Positions 29,621 to 37,808 of a DNA stretch of 37,808 nucleotides are shown piece after piece; within the stretch, counting starts at the first letter, position 1, and each line of letters opens with the position of its first letter. The stretch comes from Desulfonatronovibrio sp. (GTDB taxonomy: Bacteria; Desulfobacterota; Desulfovibrionia; Desulfovibrionales; Desulfonatronovibrionaceae), in NCBI GenBank assembly GCA_003557865.1, contig PWNK01000086.1:1-37808 (forward strand). The letters are read 5' to 3'. The notes beneath the pieces are model-generated. The model searched no databases. It was given only the letters and a program-made list of their open reading frames with translations, and was not told where the DNA came from. The translations under genes were made by a program, and so were the position numbers.

Positions 29621-29924
29621 GTAATTCTGCATGCTCCCTTTTACCGGCAGCCTGCTGTTCATGGCGGAATAACGGCTGAATCAAAAACAGAAAATCCGGC
29701 ATTCACTTGAGTTGTCAATGATAACTCAGACCATAAAATCTATTCATTTAAGTGCGTACCGGGTGCATGAACAAAAAAATGCAAGGTCGCAGAACAGTTA
29801 AAGATACGTTAGGATTTGAACTTTTCAGAGCAACCCGCCAATAGAGAGACTTTCCACAGCCCGCAAAGGTAGGCAGACATTATTTAGAACGGACCCCCCA
29901 GAAAAAAGAGGTCCGTCCATTAAA
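29621..29924. other. Intergenic region upstream of the cytochrome gene
   Basis: 304 bp without a supported gene. Only the stem-loop at 29889-29916 stands out. The rest is AT-rich; I see no repeat or RNA signature. Confidence 0.5.
29889..29916 (-). terminator. Possible terminator after slipin/hypothetical operon
   Basis: A 7-bp stem ACGGACC/GGTCCGT encloses a 14-base loop just after the stop of the 94-residue gene. No U-run follows on the minus strand, so it is weak or Rho-assisted. Confidence 0.4.
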
Positions 29925-30209
29925 TCATATCTTCTCAGGCAGCAGCCGCTGGGCATCATCTAGTGAATCCGCCAGCTGGACCACAGTTTTAAAATCATTC
30001 TGCCTGGCGGCCATGAGAATCTGGTTGGCCAGATGAGCATAGTCCTCGGCTTCTCCAATCCAATCCTCATCAGCCAGCATGGGCATCATTCGGGCAAGCC
30101 GCGTAAACTCCTGCAGGGTTTCAAGTTCGGGTAGAGCATTGATTTCAATACTACCGGTAATATCCGAGTATACTTTTTCAAGTTCGGTTTTCAGCGTCCT
30201 GAAATCCAT
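29925..30209 (-). CDS. Hypothetical small helical protein, slipin-linked
   Basis: Not recognised. The 94 residues are acidic and look almost fully alpha-helical (TLKTELEKVYSDI, LQEFTRLARMMPML, NQILMAARQNDFKTVVQLAD), with no signal peptide or membrane helix. It starts 33 bp after the slipin stop and is probably cotranscribed. This could be a small cytoplasmic helper of the slipin/NfeD membrane complex, but only position suggests that. Confidence 0.7.
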   Translation of the reverse strand: MDFRTLKTELEKVYSDITGSIEINALPELETLQEFTRLARMMPMLADEDWIGEAEDYAHLANQILMAARQNDFKTVVQLADSLDDAQRLLPEKI

Positions 30210-30242
30210 CTCAGCACCATTAGTCCTGATCCTTGCGGTGTG

Positions 30243-31034
30243 CTAACTCTTTTCCGGTGCAGCCGGATCAGGAAACGGATGAGCCGGTCCTCCGACCGCC
30301 TGCCTTAAAACGTTGAACATGTCCAGGGGGATGGGTATGACCGTGGAGTTGTTGGCCTGAGAGGTCATCTGGAGCATGGTCTGGAGATATCTCAACTGAA
30401 GGGCTGCAGGATAGCTGGATATTATCTTGGCTGCATCAGCCAGCTTGGCGGCTGCCTGATATTCTCCTTCGGCAGCAATAACCTTGGCCCTTCTTTCCCT
30501 CTCCGCTTCAGCCTGACGAGCCATGGCTCTTTGCATCTCCTGGGGAAGGTCGATGTACTTGATTTCCACAGAGGTCACCTTTACCCCCCAGGCATCGGTC
30601 TGCTCATCAATGATATTCTGGATCTTCATGTTCAGCTTGTCCCTCTGGGACAGGATCTCATCAAGCTCGGCCGCACCACAGACGCTTCTCAGGGTTGTCT
30701 GGGAAAGCTGGGAGGTGGCATAATGAAAGTCTTCCACTTCCAGGATAGCTCCCTGAGGACTGACTATCCTGTAGTAAACAACCGCACTGACTTTTATGCT
30801 CACATTATCCTGGGTTATCACTTCCTGATGAGGCACATCCAGGGTGACAATCCGCAGCTGAGTCCGGACCATCTTATCGAGCACGGGGATAAGGATGATA
30901 AGTCCTGGTCCCTTGACGCTCAAAAAACGCCCAAGCCGGAAAACAACGGCCCGCTCATACTCGTTGAGGATCCTGATAGCATTCATGAGAAAAAGAACTA
31001 CCAGAATCAGAATTGGTAATGCATAGGTAAGCAT
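30243..31034 (-). CDS. Slipin (stomatin/prohibitin-like SPFH protein)
   Basis: Membrane scaffold of the SPFH superfamily. The 263 residues start with one membrane helix ([17 protein letters not shown]), followed by the SPFH domain ([20 protein letters not shown] ... [19 protein letters not shown]) and a charged helical stretch rich in Ala/Glu/Arg ([20 protein letters not shown]) that mediates oligomerisation. A strong AGGAGGT precedes ATG 31034. It lies 53 bp after the NfeD protease gene, its known operon partner; NfeD cleaves slipin-type C-terminal tails in Pyrococcus. Confidence 0.93.
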   Translation of the reverse strand: MLTYALPILILVVLFLMNAIRILNEYERAVVFRLGRFLSVKGPGLIILIPVLDKMVRTQLRIVTLDVPHQEVITQDNVSIKVSAVVYYRIVSPQGAILEVEDFHYATSQLSQTTLRSVCGAAELDEILSQRDKLNMKIQNIIDEQTDAWGVKVTSVEIKYIDLPQEMQRAMARQAEAERERRAKVIAAEGEYQAAAKLADAAKIISSYPAALQLRYLQTMLQMTSQANNSTVIPIPLDMFNVLRQAVGGPAHPFPDPAAPEKS

Positions 31035-31087
31035 GAAAACCTCCTGGAAAATTGGTTGGCTTTAGTGTGAAAAAAATATTTATATGG

Positions 31088-32377
31088 TCAGGGTTTTACA
31101 TGAAGGGTAATCCCTTCAATTTTTTCAATTTTGACATCCTTGCCAGGCAATATTTCCATTGGTTCAGAAGATCTGGCCTTCCATATTTCTCCCCTGACCC
31201 TGACATGGCCCTCATCACCCTCCCAGTTGATGACCCTTGCAGTCTCGCTTTTAATGCCAGTATCACTGGTCTTGGGAGAAAACTGCGACTTTCCGATAAG
31301 ATAGGCCAGTAACAGCAGAAGCAGGGTCAGGATGGTAATGATGGGCAGAAAGGTCATAACAGGCAGTTGAAAATATGGATAAACAGGATCAAACAGAAAC
31401 AGGGAACCAAAAAAGAAACTAACCAAAGCCGCCACCGTTAGCAAGCCGAATGTGGGCACATTGACCTCAAGAATTATAAAAATAAACCCCAGAATCAATA
31501 ATAATATACCGGTGACATTAGTGGGCAGAACCGACAGGGAATAAAGCCCCAGTACCAGGCAGAATGCCCCGGTAACACCTGGAAAGATGGATCCCGGATT
31601 GGAAAACTCAAAGAAAAGTCCGGCCATGCCTGCCAGAAACAGCAGATACGCAATCTGGGGATGCAGCAGCCAGGAAAGAATCTTGTATTTCAGTCCTGGT
31701 TCAAAAACAACTATTTCAATGTCTCCAGGCTCAAAAAATATTTCCTGACCCTGAACCTCAACTCCTCTTTTGCCCATCTGGACAAGCAAATCATCCTGAG
31801 AGCTGGCAATAAGATCAATAACCCTCAGCTGAAGGGCCTCCTCAGCGTCCAGGTTGGCGCTTTCCAGAATCGCGGACTCGTACCATTCAACATTTCTCCC
31901 CCGTTCCTGGGCAACGGACCTTATAAGGCTCAAAAGTTCATTAACAATTTTTTTGGACATGGTGTCATCCGGTTCACCCCCGGATATGTCAACTGGAGAC
32001 GCAGATCCTATGGTTGTCTGAGGGCTCATGACCGCGAGGTCAGCTGCGGCCACCAGGAATACCCCGGCGGAAGCCGCCCTTGCTCCTGAGGGGGCCACCC
32101 AAACCGTTATGGGCAGGTCTGAGTTAAGCATAAGTTTGACCATGTTGCGCATGGATTCGGCCAGACCTCCGGGGGTATCAAGACGGATTACAAGGCTGAT
32201 GTACGATTCTTCACTGGCCTGATTAAGTGCCGACTGCAGCAGTTCCTCCTGGGCGGGGGTGATCGGTCCGTCGATGTCGACAGTCAGCACCCTGTGTTTG
32301 TCAGGGTTCTGGGCTGGTATGGAATGAACCGACAATAAAAGGACTGAGATAATTATAAGAATTTTATAAATTTTCAT
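31088..32377 (-). CDS. NfeD-family membrane serine protease (long form)
   Basis: Membrane-bound ClpP-class protease paired with slipins. The 429 residues begin with a signal peptide (MKIYKILIIISVLLLSVHS), then a protease domain (about 30-220) with the nucleophile Ser in SGARAASAGVF near residue 103 and the likely Lys of the Ser-Lys dyad in TMSKKIVNE. A block of membrane helices (about 235-370) and a C-terminal NfeD OB-fold (ARVINWEGDEGHVRVRGEIW) follow. This is the full-length type. It precedes slipin in the same operon. Confidence 0.92.
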   Translation of the reverse strand: MKIYKILIIISVLLLSVHSIPAQNPDKHRVLTVDIDGPITPAQEELLQSALNQASEESYISLVIRLDTPGGLAESMRNMVKLMLNSDLPITVWVAPSGARAASAGVFLVAAADLAVMSPQTTIGSASPVDISGGEPDDTMSKKIVNELLSLIRSVAQERGRNVEWYESAILESANLDAEEALQLRVIDLIASSQDDLLVQMGKRGVEVQGQEIFFEPGDIEIVVFEPGLKYKILSWLLHPQIAYLLFLAGMAGLFFEFSNPGSIFPGVTGAFCLVLGLYSLSVLPTNVTGILLLILGFIFIILEVNVPTFGLLTVAALVSFFFGSLFLFDPVYPYFQLPVMTFLPIITILTLLLLLLAYLIGKSQFSPKTSDTGIKSETARVINWEGDEGHVRVRGEIWKARSSEPMEILPGKDVKIEKIEGITLHVKP

Positions 32378-32393
32378 TTTTTTTCCGTAATAA

Positions 32394-33032
32394 TTAATAT
32401 TTGGGTGGGGAGAATTGTTTCAAAACATTCCAGACCAGATATTTCAACAATCTGTTGTCGGGCAAAAGAGAGTCAAAATCAGGCAGGGAGATAATCTGGA
32501 GACCATCCAGTGAATGCTGACCATAGGAATACTTTCGATCTCCAAGCAGGACATGAAAGGCTTTTGAACCGAAAATAAAAGCATACACCGGCTTTATTAG
32601 CTTTAGCCCGCTGAAAAAAAGATCAGAGTCCGGGACCGCATGGTTACGCTTCAGGCTCGAAAGAGGCCAGAAGGTATAGTTCATTTTGTTCCACTGCAGA
32701 TTGTTTATAATATTAGTAATTAAGTCCCCTCTGGGATTTGTAAATCCCTTCTGTATATCTTCGGGCAGATTGAAATAGGACCAGACACAATAAGCAGGTC
32801 TTCTGTACTCCAGTAAAACTGAAGACAGGGCATGGGCTGCACTTTCCGGCAGATGCGGTTTTGCGGTGGTTTGACCATGGCCGGTGAACCGGAGTTGCTC
32901 ATGACCGGCCATTACAGGTACCGGTTCAGGAGAAGTATCCACACAGTGGGTTTGCTCTTGGGCAGAAAGCACATGCCTGATGCCCCTTGCCCTGAGGACA
33001 GACTGATAAAAGCCTAAATCAGAGAGATCCAA
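32394..33032 (-). CDS. Conserved-looking hypothetical protein
   Basis: Not recognised with confidence. The 212-residue product lacks a signal peptide. Its C-terminal half, with NYTFWPLSSLK, FFSGLKLIKPVYAFIFGSKA and SLPDFDSLLPDNRLLKYLVW, loosely recalls the core of uracil-DNA-glycosylase-fold proteins, but the catalytic GEAPG-type motif is absent, so this is only a guess. It starts at TTG 33032 with GGAGG nearby and overlaps the coaBC 3' end by 19 bp, so the two are translationally coupled. Confidence 0.7.
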   Translation of the reverse strand: MDLSDLGFYQSVLRARGIRHVLSAQEQTHCVDTSPEPVPVMAGHEQLRFTGHGQTTAKPHLPESAAHALSSVLLEYRRPAYCVWSYFNLPEDIQKGFTNPRGDLITNIINNLQWNKMNYTFWPLSSLKRNHAVPDSDLFFSGLKLIKPVYAFIFGSKAFHVLLGDRKYSYGQHSLDGLQIISLPDFDSLLPDNRLLKYLVWNVLKQFSPPKY

Positions 33033-34234
33033 TCAACCAGCCTCCAGGCGATATCCGCCTTGGCAAGACGGGGCCAGGACTCTGTCCGGCCATTGCGGTC
33101 CATGACCATGACCTGATTATCAATGCTGCCGAAAGGAGTGCAGCCGGGCTGCACCAGGTTGGCCACCACCATGTCCAGATCCTTGTCTTTCAGCTTCAGC
33201 CTGGCATTGGACTCCAGGTCTTCTGCCTCGGCTGCAAAACCCACCACCAGCTGCCCCTGTCTTTTGCAGGAGGACAGGGATGCCAGGATATCCGGGTTTG
33301 AATTCATTTCAAGCTGGAAGGTTTCAAGCTTGTTCTTTTTAAATTTTGGAGCAGGGCAGGGTGAGGGAACAAAATCAGAAACAGCCGCGGAAAAAAAACC
33401 GGCTTCACAGCTGTCCCACACCGATTGGCAGGCATCCAGCATGTCACGGGCACTCACCGTAGATATGGATTCAAATTCAGGCAGCCTCAACAGACGATCC
33501 ATGGGTCCATGCACAAAAAACACCTTTGCCCCGCGCAGCCAGCAGGCCATGGCCAGAGCAAGACCCATTCGCCCTGATGAAGGATTGCTGAAATAACGGA
33601 CCAGGTCAAAATATTCGTGGGTGGGACCAGCTGTTATCAGAACATTTTTTCCGGCCATGTCCTGCGGGGATATAGCCCGAAGAACATGGTAGTAGATCTC
33701 GGCAGTGGGAGCCAGACGGCCCTGTCCCTGGTCTCCGCAGGCAACTCTGCCCTCCTGAGGGTCGATTATCCGGTGCCCCCTGGACTTGAGCAGCTCAACA
33801 TTGTGGACGGTTGCCTGGTTATGCCACATACCAGGATTCATGGCCGGACAGAAAAAAACCGGCTTGCTGAAGGCCAGAATCTGGGTCGAGAGCAGATCGT
33901 CGGCCAGACCATGGGCGGACTTGGCGATAATGCTGGCCGTGGCCGGGATAACCATAAACGCCGCGCATGACTGAGCCGGGGCCAGATGGGCGTAAGGATC
34001 CAGGGGGTCATCATCCCTGGAGCTGTAAACCGGATCAGCGCCCAAAGCGCTAAGGATCAGAGGACCAAGAAAGTTTCGGGCCGAGCAGGTCATGGTCGCC
34101 CCGCAGTCAACCAGGGATTCCTTCAAGAGGCGCAGTAAATCCAAAGCCTTGTAGATGGCGACACTGCCTGTAAGTCCAAGATGAACTCTCTTGCCGCTTA
34201 AGATGGTGAACAGGGGATAATGATCAGGGAGCAT
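33014..34234 (-). CDS. coaBC: Bifunctional phosphopantothenoylcysteine decarboxylase / phosphopantothenate-cysteine ligase
   Basis: Two steps of coenzyme A synthesis. The 406 residues have the N-terminal flavin CoaC domain (1-180; GLTGSVAIYKALDLLR, the His of PYAHLAP, IPATASIIAKSAHGLADDLL, PAMNPGMW and the active-site Cys in GRVACGDQGQGRL) and the C-terminal CoaB domain (LITAGPTHEYFDLVRYFSNP, SSGRMG). Length is normal. The ATG at 34234 has GGAGGAA a little far upstream. The usual Asp next to the CoaC core is Cys/Ala here, a minor deviation. Confidence 0.95.
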   Translation of the reverse strand: MLPDHYPLFTILSGKRVHLGLTGSVAIYKALDLLRLLKESLVDCGATMTCSARNFLGPLILSALGADPVYSSRDDDPLDPYAHLAPAQSCAAFMVIPATASIIAKSAHGLADDLLSTQILAFSKPVFFCPAMNPGMWHNQATVHNVELLKSRGHRIIDPQEGRVACGDQGQGRLAPTAEIYYHVLRAISPQDMAGKNVLITAGPTHEYFDLVRYFSNPSSGRMGLALAMACWLRGAKVFFVHGPMDRLLRLPEFESISTVSARDMLDACQSVWDSCEAGFFSAAVSDFVPSPCPAPKFKKNKLETFQLEMNSNPDILASLSSCKRQGQLVVGFAAEAEDLESNARLKLKDKDLDMVVANLVQPGCTPFGSIDNQVMVMDRNGRTESWPRLAKADIAWRLVDWISLI

Positions 34235-34368
34235 GAGAAATCCAGTTCCTCCAGGACATTAAAATGTATCCCCTGTCCGGAATATTTTGACCTGAAAACT
34301 GAAAGCAGCATGAGAAACCCTTAAACCCCACGACAGAAATGTTACCCGGCAAAGACTTCATCACAGAC

Positions 34369-34818
34369 CTAACTTGCTGTGGTCAGTTTGGGGGAAATCC
34401 AAATCTGTAGTTCTGAAGTGAACTGCCTTGGAACTATCCGGATAATGCACAGCCTGTCAGGTTTATCAAAGGCGAGCATATATGTGCTGTACTTGATGGA
34501 GTTCAGCAGCCGCCAGCCTTCATTGGCCATGCTGATCTGAAAATAGTTAAACAGGGAATCACTGTCGACTCTGCCCGTAAAGTTGAGCATGCCGGACCTG
34601 ATATTCTGAGATTCAAAAAGAATGGAGTCCTTGGGATTAATCTTCATCTCCCTGGGAATAGGAATGTCGTCAAAGTCGTAATAGATATGCGTGACGGCCT
34701 CGCTTTCCGGAGGAAGATCAAGGGGCTGAAAGGCTGCGTCGTTTTCAGACTTGCCTCTCATGTTAGCGCAACCGGCCACAAACAGAATCAAAACCAGAAG
34801 AATAATTCTTTTAAGCAT
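34369..34818 (-). CDS. Putative lipoprotein of unknown function
   Basis: The 149 residues start with a lipoprotein signal ending in the lipobox VAGC (Cys 17), so the mature protein should be membrane-anchored. The remainder is a small soluble domain (YYDFDDIPIPREMKINPKDS, LNFTGRVDSDSLFNYFQISM, NEGWRLLNSIKYS) seen as a mixed alpha/beta fold. Residue +2 is Ala, which favours the outer membrane by the E. coli rule. AGGAGG right after the Re-citrate-synthase-like stop precedes ATG 34818, so the two genes are coupled; a functional link is unclear. Confidence 0.8.
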   Translation of the reverse strand: MLKRIILLVLILFVAGCANMRGKSENDAAFQPLDLPPESEAVTHIYYDFDDIPIPREMKINPKDSILFESQNIRSGMLNFTGRVDSDSLFNYFQISMANEGWRLLNSIKYSTYMLAFDKPDRLCIIRIVPRQFTSELQIWISPKLTTAS

Positions 34819-34827
34819 GCTTTCCTC

Positions 34828-36663
34828 CTAGTAATCCTCAAACATTTCCTGGTCCTGGGCCAGGCCTTCCTGGATTTTAACCAGTTCATCAAAACGGATA
34901 TCCGCTCCGAGGATCCCCACTATCTCGTCATCACCGGTAAATATTGGAGTAGAAGCTGTCAAGCAAAGCTTGCCGGTAAAAAACGACTTGTAAAAATCAG
35001 TTATATGCAGCTTGCCGGTCTTAACCGGACGAATAAACCATTCCCTGTCAGAAAGGTCTGCATTTTCCGGAACTGAGCGGTACTTTGATATGTCACCAAT
35101 ATCGCTGACATTCCACGTCAAGAGGCATCCATTTATATCCGTGACGTACATGTACTGGATAAAAGGATACTCGCTCAAGAACTCATTTAATGCAAGGTCA
35201 ATATCATCCTTATCCATGTTGCTCATAGCCGGGTTTGTAGCCAGCTCTATCATGATGTTCTTAAGCACCTTGTGGGCGAGATCCTTAAGCTGATCAAAGG
35301 ATGACATGAAGAGATCCGGGATATATCTGCGCACAAGTTTCTGCATCTCTTCATGGGAATAGTTGGTGGTCCTTCCCCTGGCATATGAACCCATGATCTT
35401 GTCGTATATCTTTTTCACAGCCGGATGCCGCTTGTCCACCTTCTGCTCATCAGCCAGATTCAGGTTGTGGTTGATCCAGTAGGCGACACCAGCGCGTCCG
35501 GTTTTGTCAGTGACGATGATGGGCACATCCCTGTGCAGAATCTGCCTTGTGTTGAAAATATTATATATCTCCTCATTTTTCAAAAGGCCGTCCACGTGGA
35601 TACCCGCACTTGTGGCGTTGAAGTCCCTGCCGGCAAATGGATAATTGGGAGGAATCTCCACCTTGAGATGTTTCTCAAAATACCTGGCCAGTTCAGTTAT
35701 GGCCGGGGTGTAGGCTGCGTCGTCATCACCGGTAAGAGAAATATACTCAATAACCAGGGCTTCCAGGGGAGCGTTTCCTGTTCGCTCCCCAAATCCGAAC
35801 AGGGTCGAGTTCACGGCTGAACAGCCATATATCCAGGCGGTGGTGGCATTCACAAACCCCTTGTGAAAATCGTTATGACCGTGCCATTCAAGCCACTCAC
35901 TTGGGACCTGTGCTTCATCGGTAAAGGTGCGCACGATTTTGGGCACACTTCTGGGCAGGGAGGCTCCTGGATAAGGAACCCCGTAACCCATGGTGTCACA
36001 AAGCCTGATTTTAACCGGAAGACCTTTCTGGCGGGAAAGATCCATCATTTTCTGAGCCAGGGGAACGCAGAAGCCGTATATGTCCGCCCTGGTTATATCC
36101 TCAAAGTGGCACCTGGGTGTTATCCCCCAGTCCAGAGCTGCTTCAACCAGTTTAAGGTAGTCATCTCCAGCCTGCCTGCGCGATTTTCCCAGCTTGAGGA
36201 AAATATGGTAATCAGAAACAGAGGTCAGCATCCCGGTTTCCTTGAGTCCCATTTCTTTAACCAGCTTCAGGTCTTCCTTGTTGGCCCTGATCCACCCGGT
36301 GATCTCCGGGTACTTGAATCCCTTTTCAAGACACGCCTGAACAGCCCTCTGATCCTTGTCCGAATACAGAAAAAATTCACTCTGACGGATAAGGCCTGAA
36401 TGCCCCCCCAGCTTATGCAGAAGTTCAAATATATCAGATATCTGCCGGGCTGTAAAAGGAGGCCTTGCCTGCTGTCCGTCCCGAAAAGTTGTGTCCGTAA
36501 TGAATATTTTCTCCGGAGGTCTGGGCATTATAAAGGAATCGTCAAAAGCCACCCTGCAGATGTTGTTATAAGGATAAAGCTCCCTCAGCAGCTCGGGCTT
36601 TTGAACATCCTGGAAATCATATTTCTGCCTGGCAGGGTTTTTATGAAACAGTGAATCAAACAT
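34828..36663 (-). CDS. Probable Re-citrate synthase (HMGL-like) with C-terminal Cache-like domain
   Basis: Acyl-transferring enzyme of the HMGL family, most like Re-citrate synthase, which makes citrate from oxaloacetate and acetyl-CoA in anaerobes such as Clostridium kluyveri and Desulfovibrio. The catalytic part (about 45-440) shows ITDTTFRDGQQARPPFTARQ, GLIRQSEFFLYS, PRCHFEDITRADIYGF, IRLCDTMGYGV and the metal HxH in EWHGHNDFHKG. The remainder (about 490-605; YPFIQYMYVTDINGCLLTW, SDREWFIRPVKTG, ASTPIF...IVGILGADIRFDEL) looks like a Cache sensor domain, yet there is no membrane helix. The 611 residues exceed the roughly 450 usual for the enzyme. AAGGAGG precedes ATG 36663. Homocitrate synthase is the main alternative. 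Confidence 0.85.
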   Translation of the reverse strand: MFDSLFHKNPARQKYDFQDVQKPELLRELYPYNNICRVAFDDSFIMPRPPEKIFITDTTFRDGQQARPPFTARQISDIFELLHKLGGHSGLIRQSEFFLYSDKDQRAVQACLEKGFKYPEITGWIRANKEDLKLVKEMGLKETGMLTSVSDYHIFLKLGKSRRQAGDDYLKLVEAALDWGITPRCHFEDITRADIYGFCVPLAQKMMDLSRQKGLPVKIRLCDTMGYGVPYPGASLPRSVPKIVRTFTDEAQVPSEWLEWHGHNDFHKGFVNATTAWIYGCSAVNSTLFGFGERTGNAPLEALVIEYISLTGDDDAAYTPAITELARYFEKHLKVEIPPNYPFAGRDFNATSAGIHVDGLLKNEEIYNIFNTRQILHRDVPIIVTDKTGRAGVAYWINHNLNLADEQKVDKRHPAVKKIYDKIMGSYARGRTTNYSHEEMQKLVRRYIPDLFMSSFDQLKDLAHKVLKNIMIELATNPAMSNMDKDDIDLALNEFLSEYPFIQYMYVTDINGCLLTWNVSDIGDISKYRSVPENADLSDREWFIRPVKTGKLHITDFYKSFFTGKLCLTASTPIFTGDDEIVGILGADIRFDELVKIQEGLAQDQEMFEDY

Positions 36664-36748
36664 AGGTCCTCCTTATCGGAATATGATACGGGGGTTTTTT
36701 ATAATACAGGCCGGAATCAGGAGCAAGGAAATAAAAAAGATGACTGTC

Positions 36749-36778
36749 AAAAAAAAGCCCCGGTCTGAGGACCGGGGC
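36749..36778 (-). terminator. Intrinsic terminator after LysM lipoprotein gene
   Basis: On the minus strand GCCCCGGTC pairs exactly with GACCGGGGC (9 bp, 4-base loop) and is followed directly by eight T. It lies about 30 bp after the LysM gene stop and before the Re-citrate-synthase-like gene. This is the clearest terminator in the window. Confidence 0.9.
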
Positions 36779-36809
36779 CTTGAAGAACATCTATCTATAA
36801 GGATATCAG

Positions 36810-37310
36810 TTAAAAACCCCAGCCCAGTTCAGCTCTGATGTCAGCAGGAAGGTTGGCTGCATGGGGCGGAAGGTATGGACGCGGGGCTCCGGCCATTCTT
36901 CGGCTTTCCTTGAGCTGGTCAAGCTGGTATGCTCTGGGGATCTGGAAAACCTGATTGGGAAAAATCAGATCCGGGTTGTTGATCTGATCACGATTAGCCT
37001 TGAAAATCAAAGGCCACATAAACGGATCATTATAGATCTGCTGATACTCCGCAATCCACCACAGGCACTCTCCCTTGACCACGGTATGTGACGTGGGCAG
37101 CTGAGCGTAGTTACGCTCATAAATATCTCTGGCGGTAGGCTGAGGCGGAGCTGTGGGCTGAGGTGCAGGGGTCGGGGTAATTATGGGGGCAGGCTGCTCA
37201 ACCGCAACCTCCGGCTTTGGCGGCTCAGGCTCAGCAGTAACCGGTTTTTTGGCGCAGCCAAAGCTGAGCACGGCCAGCAATAGCACCGAAAACATAATAA
37301 AACGTTTCAT
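36810..37310 (-). CDS. LysM-domain lipoprotein
   Basis: Envelope lipoprotein that probably binds peptidoglycan. I use ATG 37310 (MKRFIMFSVLLLAVLSFGCA; 166 residues) because GGAGGAAGGA precedes it; the ORF track starts at 37397. The lipobox is SFGC. A long Pro/Ala/Glu-rich linker (KPVTAEPEPPKPEVAVEQP...) follows, then a LysM-like domain (about 100-150) with HTVVKGECLWWIAEY, WPLIFKANRDQINNPDLIFP and NQVFQIP. Such proteins are often called LysM peptidoglycan-binding lipoproteins. It ends at the strong terminator. Confidence 0.9.
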   Translation of the reverse strand: MKRFIMFSVLLLAVLSFGCAKKPVTAEPEPPKPEVAVEQPAPIITPTPAPQPTAPPQPTARDIYERNYAQLPTSHTVVKGECLWWIAEYQQIYNDPFMWPLIFKANRDQINNPDLIFPNQVFQIPRAYQLDQLKESRRMAGAPRPYLPPHAANLPADIRAELGWGF

Positions 37311-37380
37311 TCCTTCCTCCCTTGATAAGTTTAAAAAAATGTGGTCATATTTTAATACATCAAACTTAAAGACATTTTTT

Positions 37381-37806
37381 TTAAAAGTCAAGCTCAACTC
37401 TTTGGCGGGCCAACTCCGCCTCCTTCAGCCACCCGCCCTGTTCCAGACTCAGGGCGGCCAGACGATAAAGCTTGGCTGGATCATGCGTATAAATGCCCTG
37501 AATGAGCTCATCATAGGAAGACTTGAAAACATCCCTGACCAGATTTTCCCGGGCGAAGAAAAATCTGGCCAGGTGCGGATTGTCCTCATGAGCGGGAAGG
37601 AAGATGACAAACAGTCTCCTGCAGTGGAAAAGGATAAATCTGATCCTGGAAACCTCACGCTCAATGCTCTCGCAGGTTTGCTGCAGGACTGTTAACAGTT
37701 CCTTGCCGATGAGCATTTCTTCAGGAGAAAGACTGGTTTCACTGTGCATCATCTCAAACCAGGGCCGATAGTTTTCCTGCTGGTAAGAATCCTCCCTGAG
37801 CTTCAT
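37381..37806 (-). CDS. Hypothetical protein, possibly extending past the window
   Basis: Not recognised. From ATG 37806 the frame gives 141 residues, but the window ends two bases later, so the true start may be upstream. The product is soluble and helix-rich with a negatively charged first third (SPEEMLIGKELLTVLQQ), a short hydrophobic block (FRRLFVIFLP-like) and a basic-charged end (LKEAELARQRVELDF). It lies 70 bp upstream of the LysM gene on the same strand and could share an operon. Confidence 0.65.
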   Translation of the reverse strand: MKLREDSYQQENYRPWFEMMHSETSLSPEEMLIGKELLTVLQQTCESIEREVSRIRFILFHCRRLFVIFLPAHEDNPHLARFFFARENLVRDVFKSSYDELIQGIYTHDPAKLYRLAALSLEQGGWLKEAELARQRVELDF

Positions 37807-37808
37807 GC

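Overview
The window looks like chromosomal DNA from a Desulfovibrionales-type sulfate reducer (Desulfobacterota). Three features point there: a cytochrome c3-family multihaem protein, a Re-citrate-synthase-type enzyme, and an adenylate kinase whose LID carries the C-x5-H-x15-C-x2-C metal motif known from Desulfovibrio gigas, at the same residue numbers. LPS-transport and Kdo genes show a Gram-negative envelope. No rRNA, tRNA, CRISPR array, prophage or insertion sequence with a transposase was seen. The assignment is inferred from gene content; no search was run.

Layout. (1) 1-3995, minus: a cell-shape operon mreB-mreC-mreD-mrdA, with mrdA leaving the left edge. (2) 4071-9107, plus: a TIGR01212/YhcC-type radical SAM gene, truA, then clpS-clpA-aat, a compact N-degron protein-quality-control set. 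(3) 9074-10337, minus: an unknown gene and adk, divergent from pyrG. (4) 10726-21788, plus: pyrG, kdsA, kdsC, lptC, lptA, lptB, rpoN, hpf, ptsN, rapZ and mannose-family PTS EIIA, EIIB and EIIC. This links CTP and Kdo supply, LPS export, sigma-54 and PTS-Ntr regulation. Two related palindromic repeats interrupt it, between lptC and lptA and between hpf and ptsN. (5) 21793-27053, minus: a SLOG-like gene, an RND periplasmic adaptor, an RND pump and a small PG0541-like protein. (6) 27072-28775: a roughly 170-bp near-palindrome and a CarS-like/metallophosphoesterase fusion. (7) 29104-32377, minus: a tetrahaem cytochrome, a small helical protein, slipin and NfeD. (8) 32394-37806, minus: an unknown protein, coaBC, a lipoprotein, a Re-citrate-synthase-like enzyme with a C-terminal Cache-like domain, a LysM lipoprotein and an unknown protein.

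Most of the window is ordinary core genome. The points that deserve a second look are: mreC apparently starting at ATT; EIIC split by a one-base frame change at a run of nine T; two mobile-looking repeats with conserved ends but different self-complementary cores; the long inverted repeat at 27132-27303; the CarS-like/phosphoesterase fusion; and the cytoplasmic Cache-like domain on the citrate-synthase-like enzyme. I did not find a clearly new multi-gene defence or mobile system.
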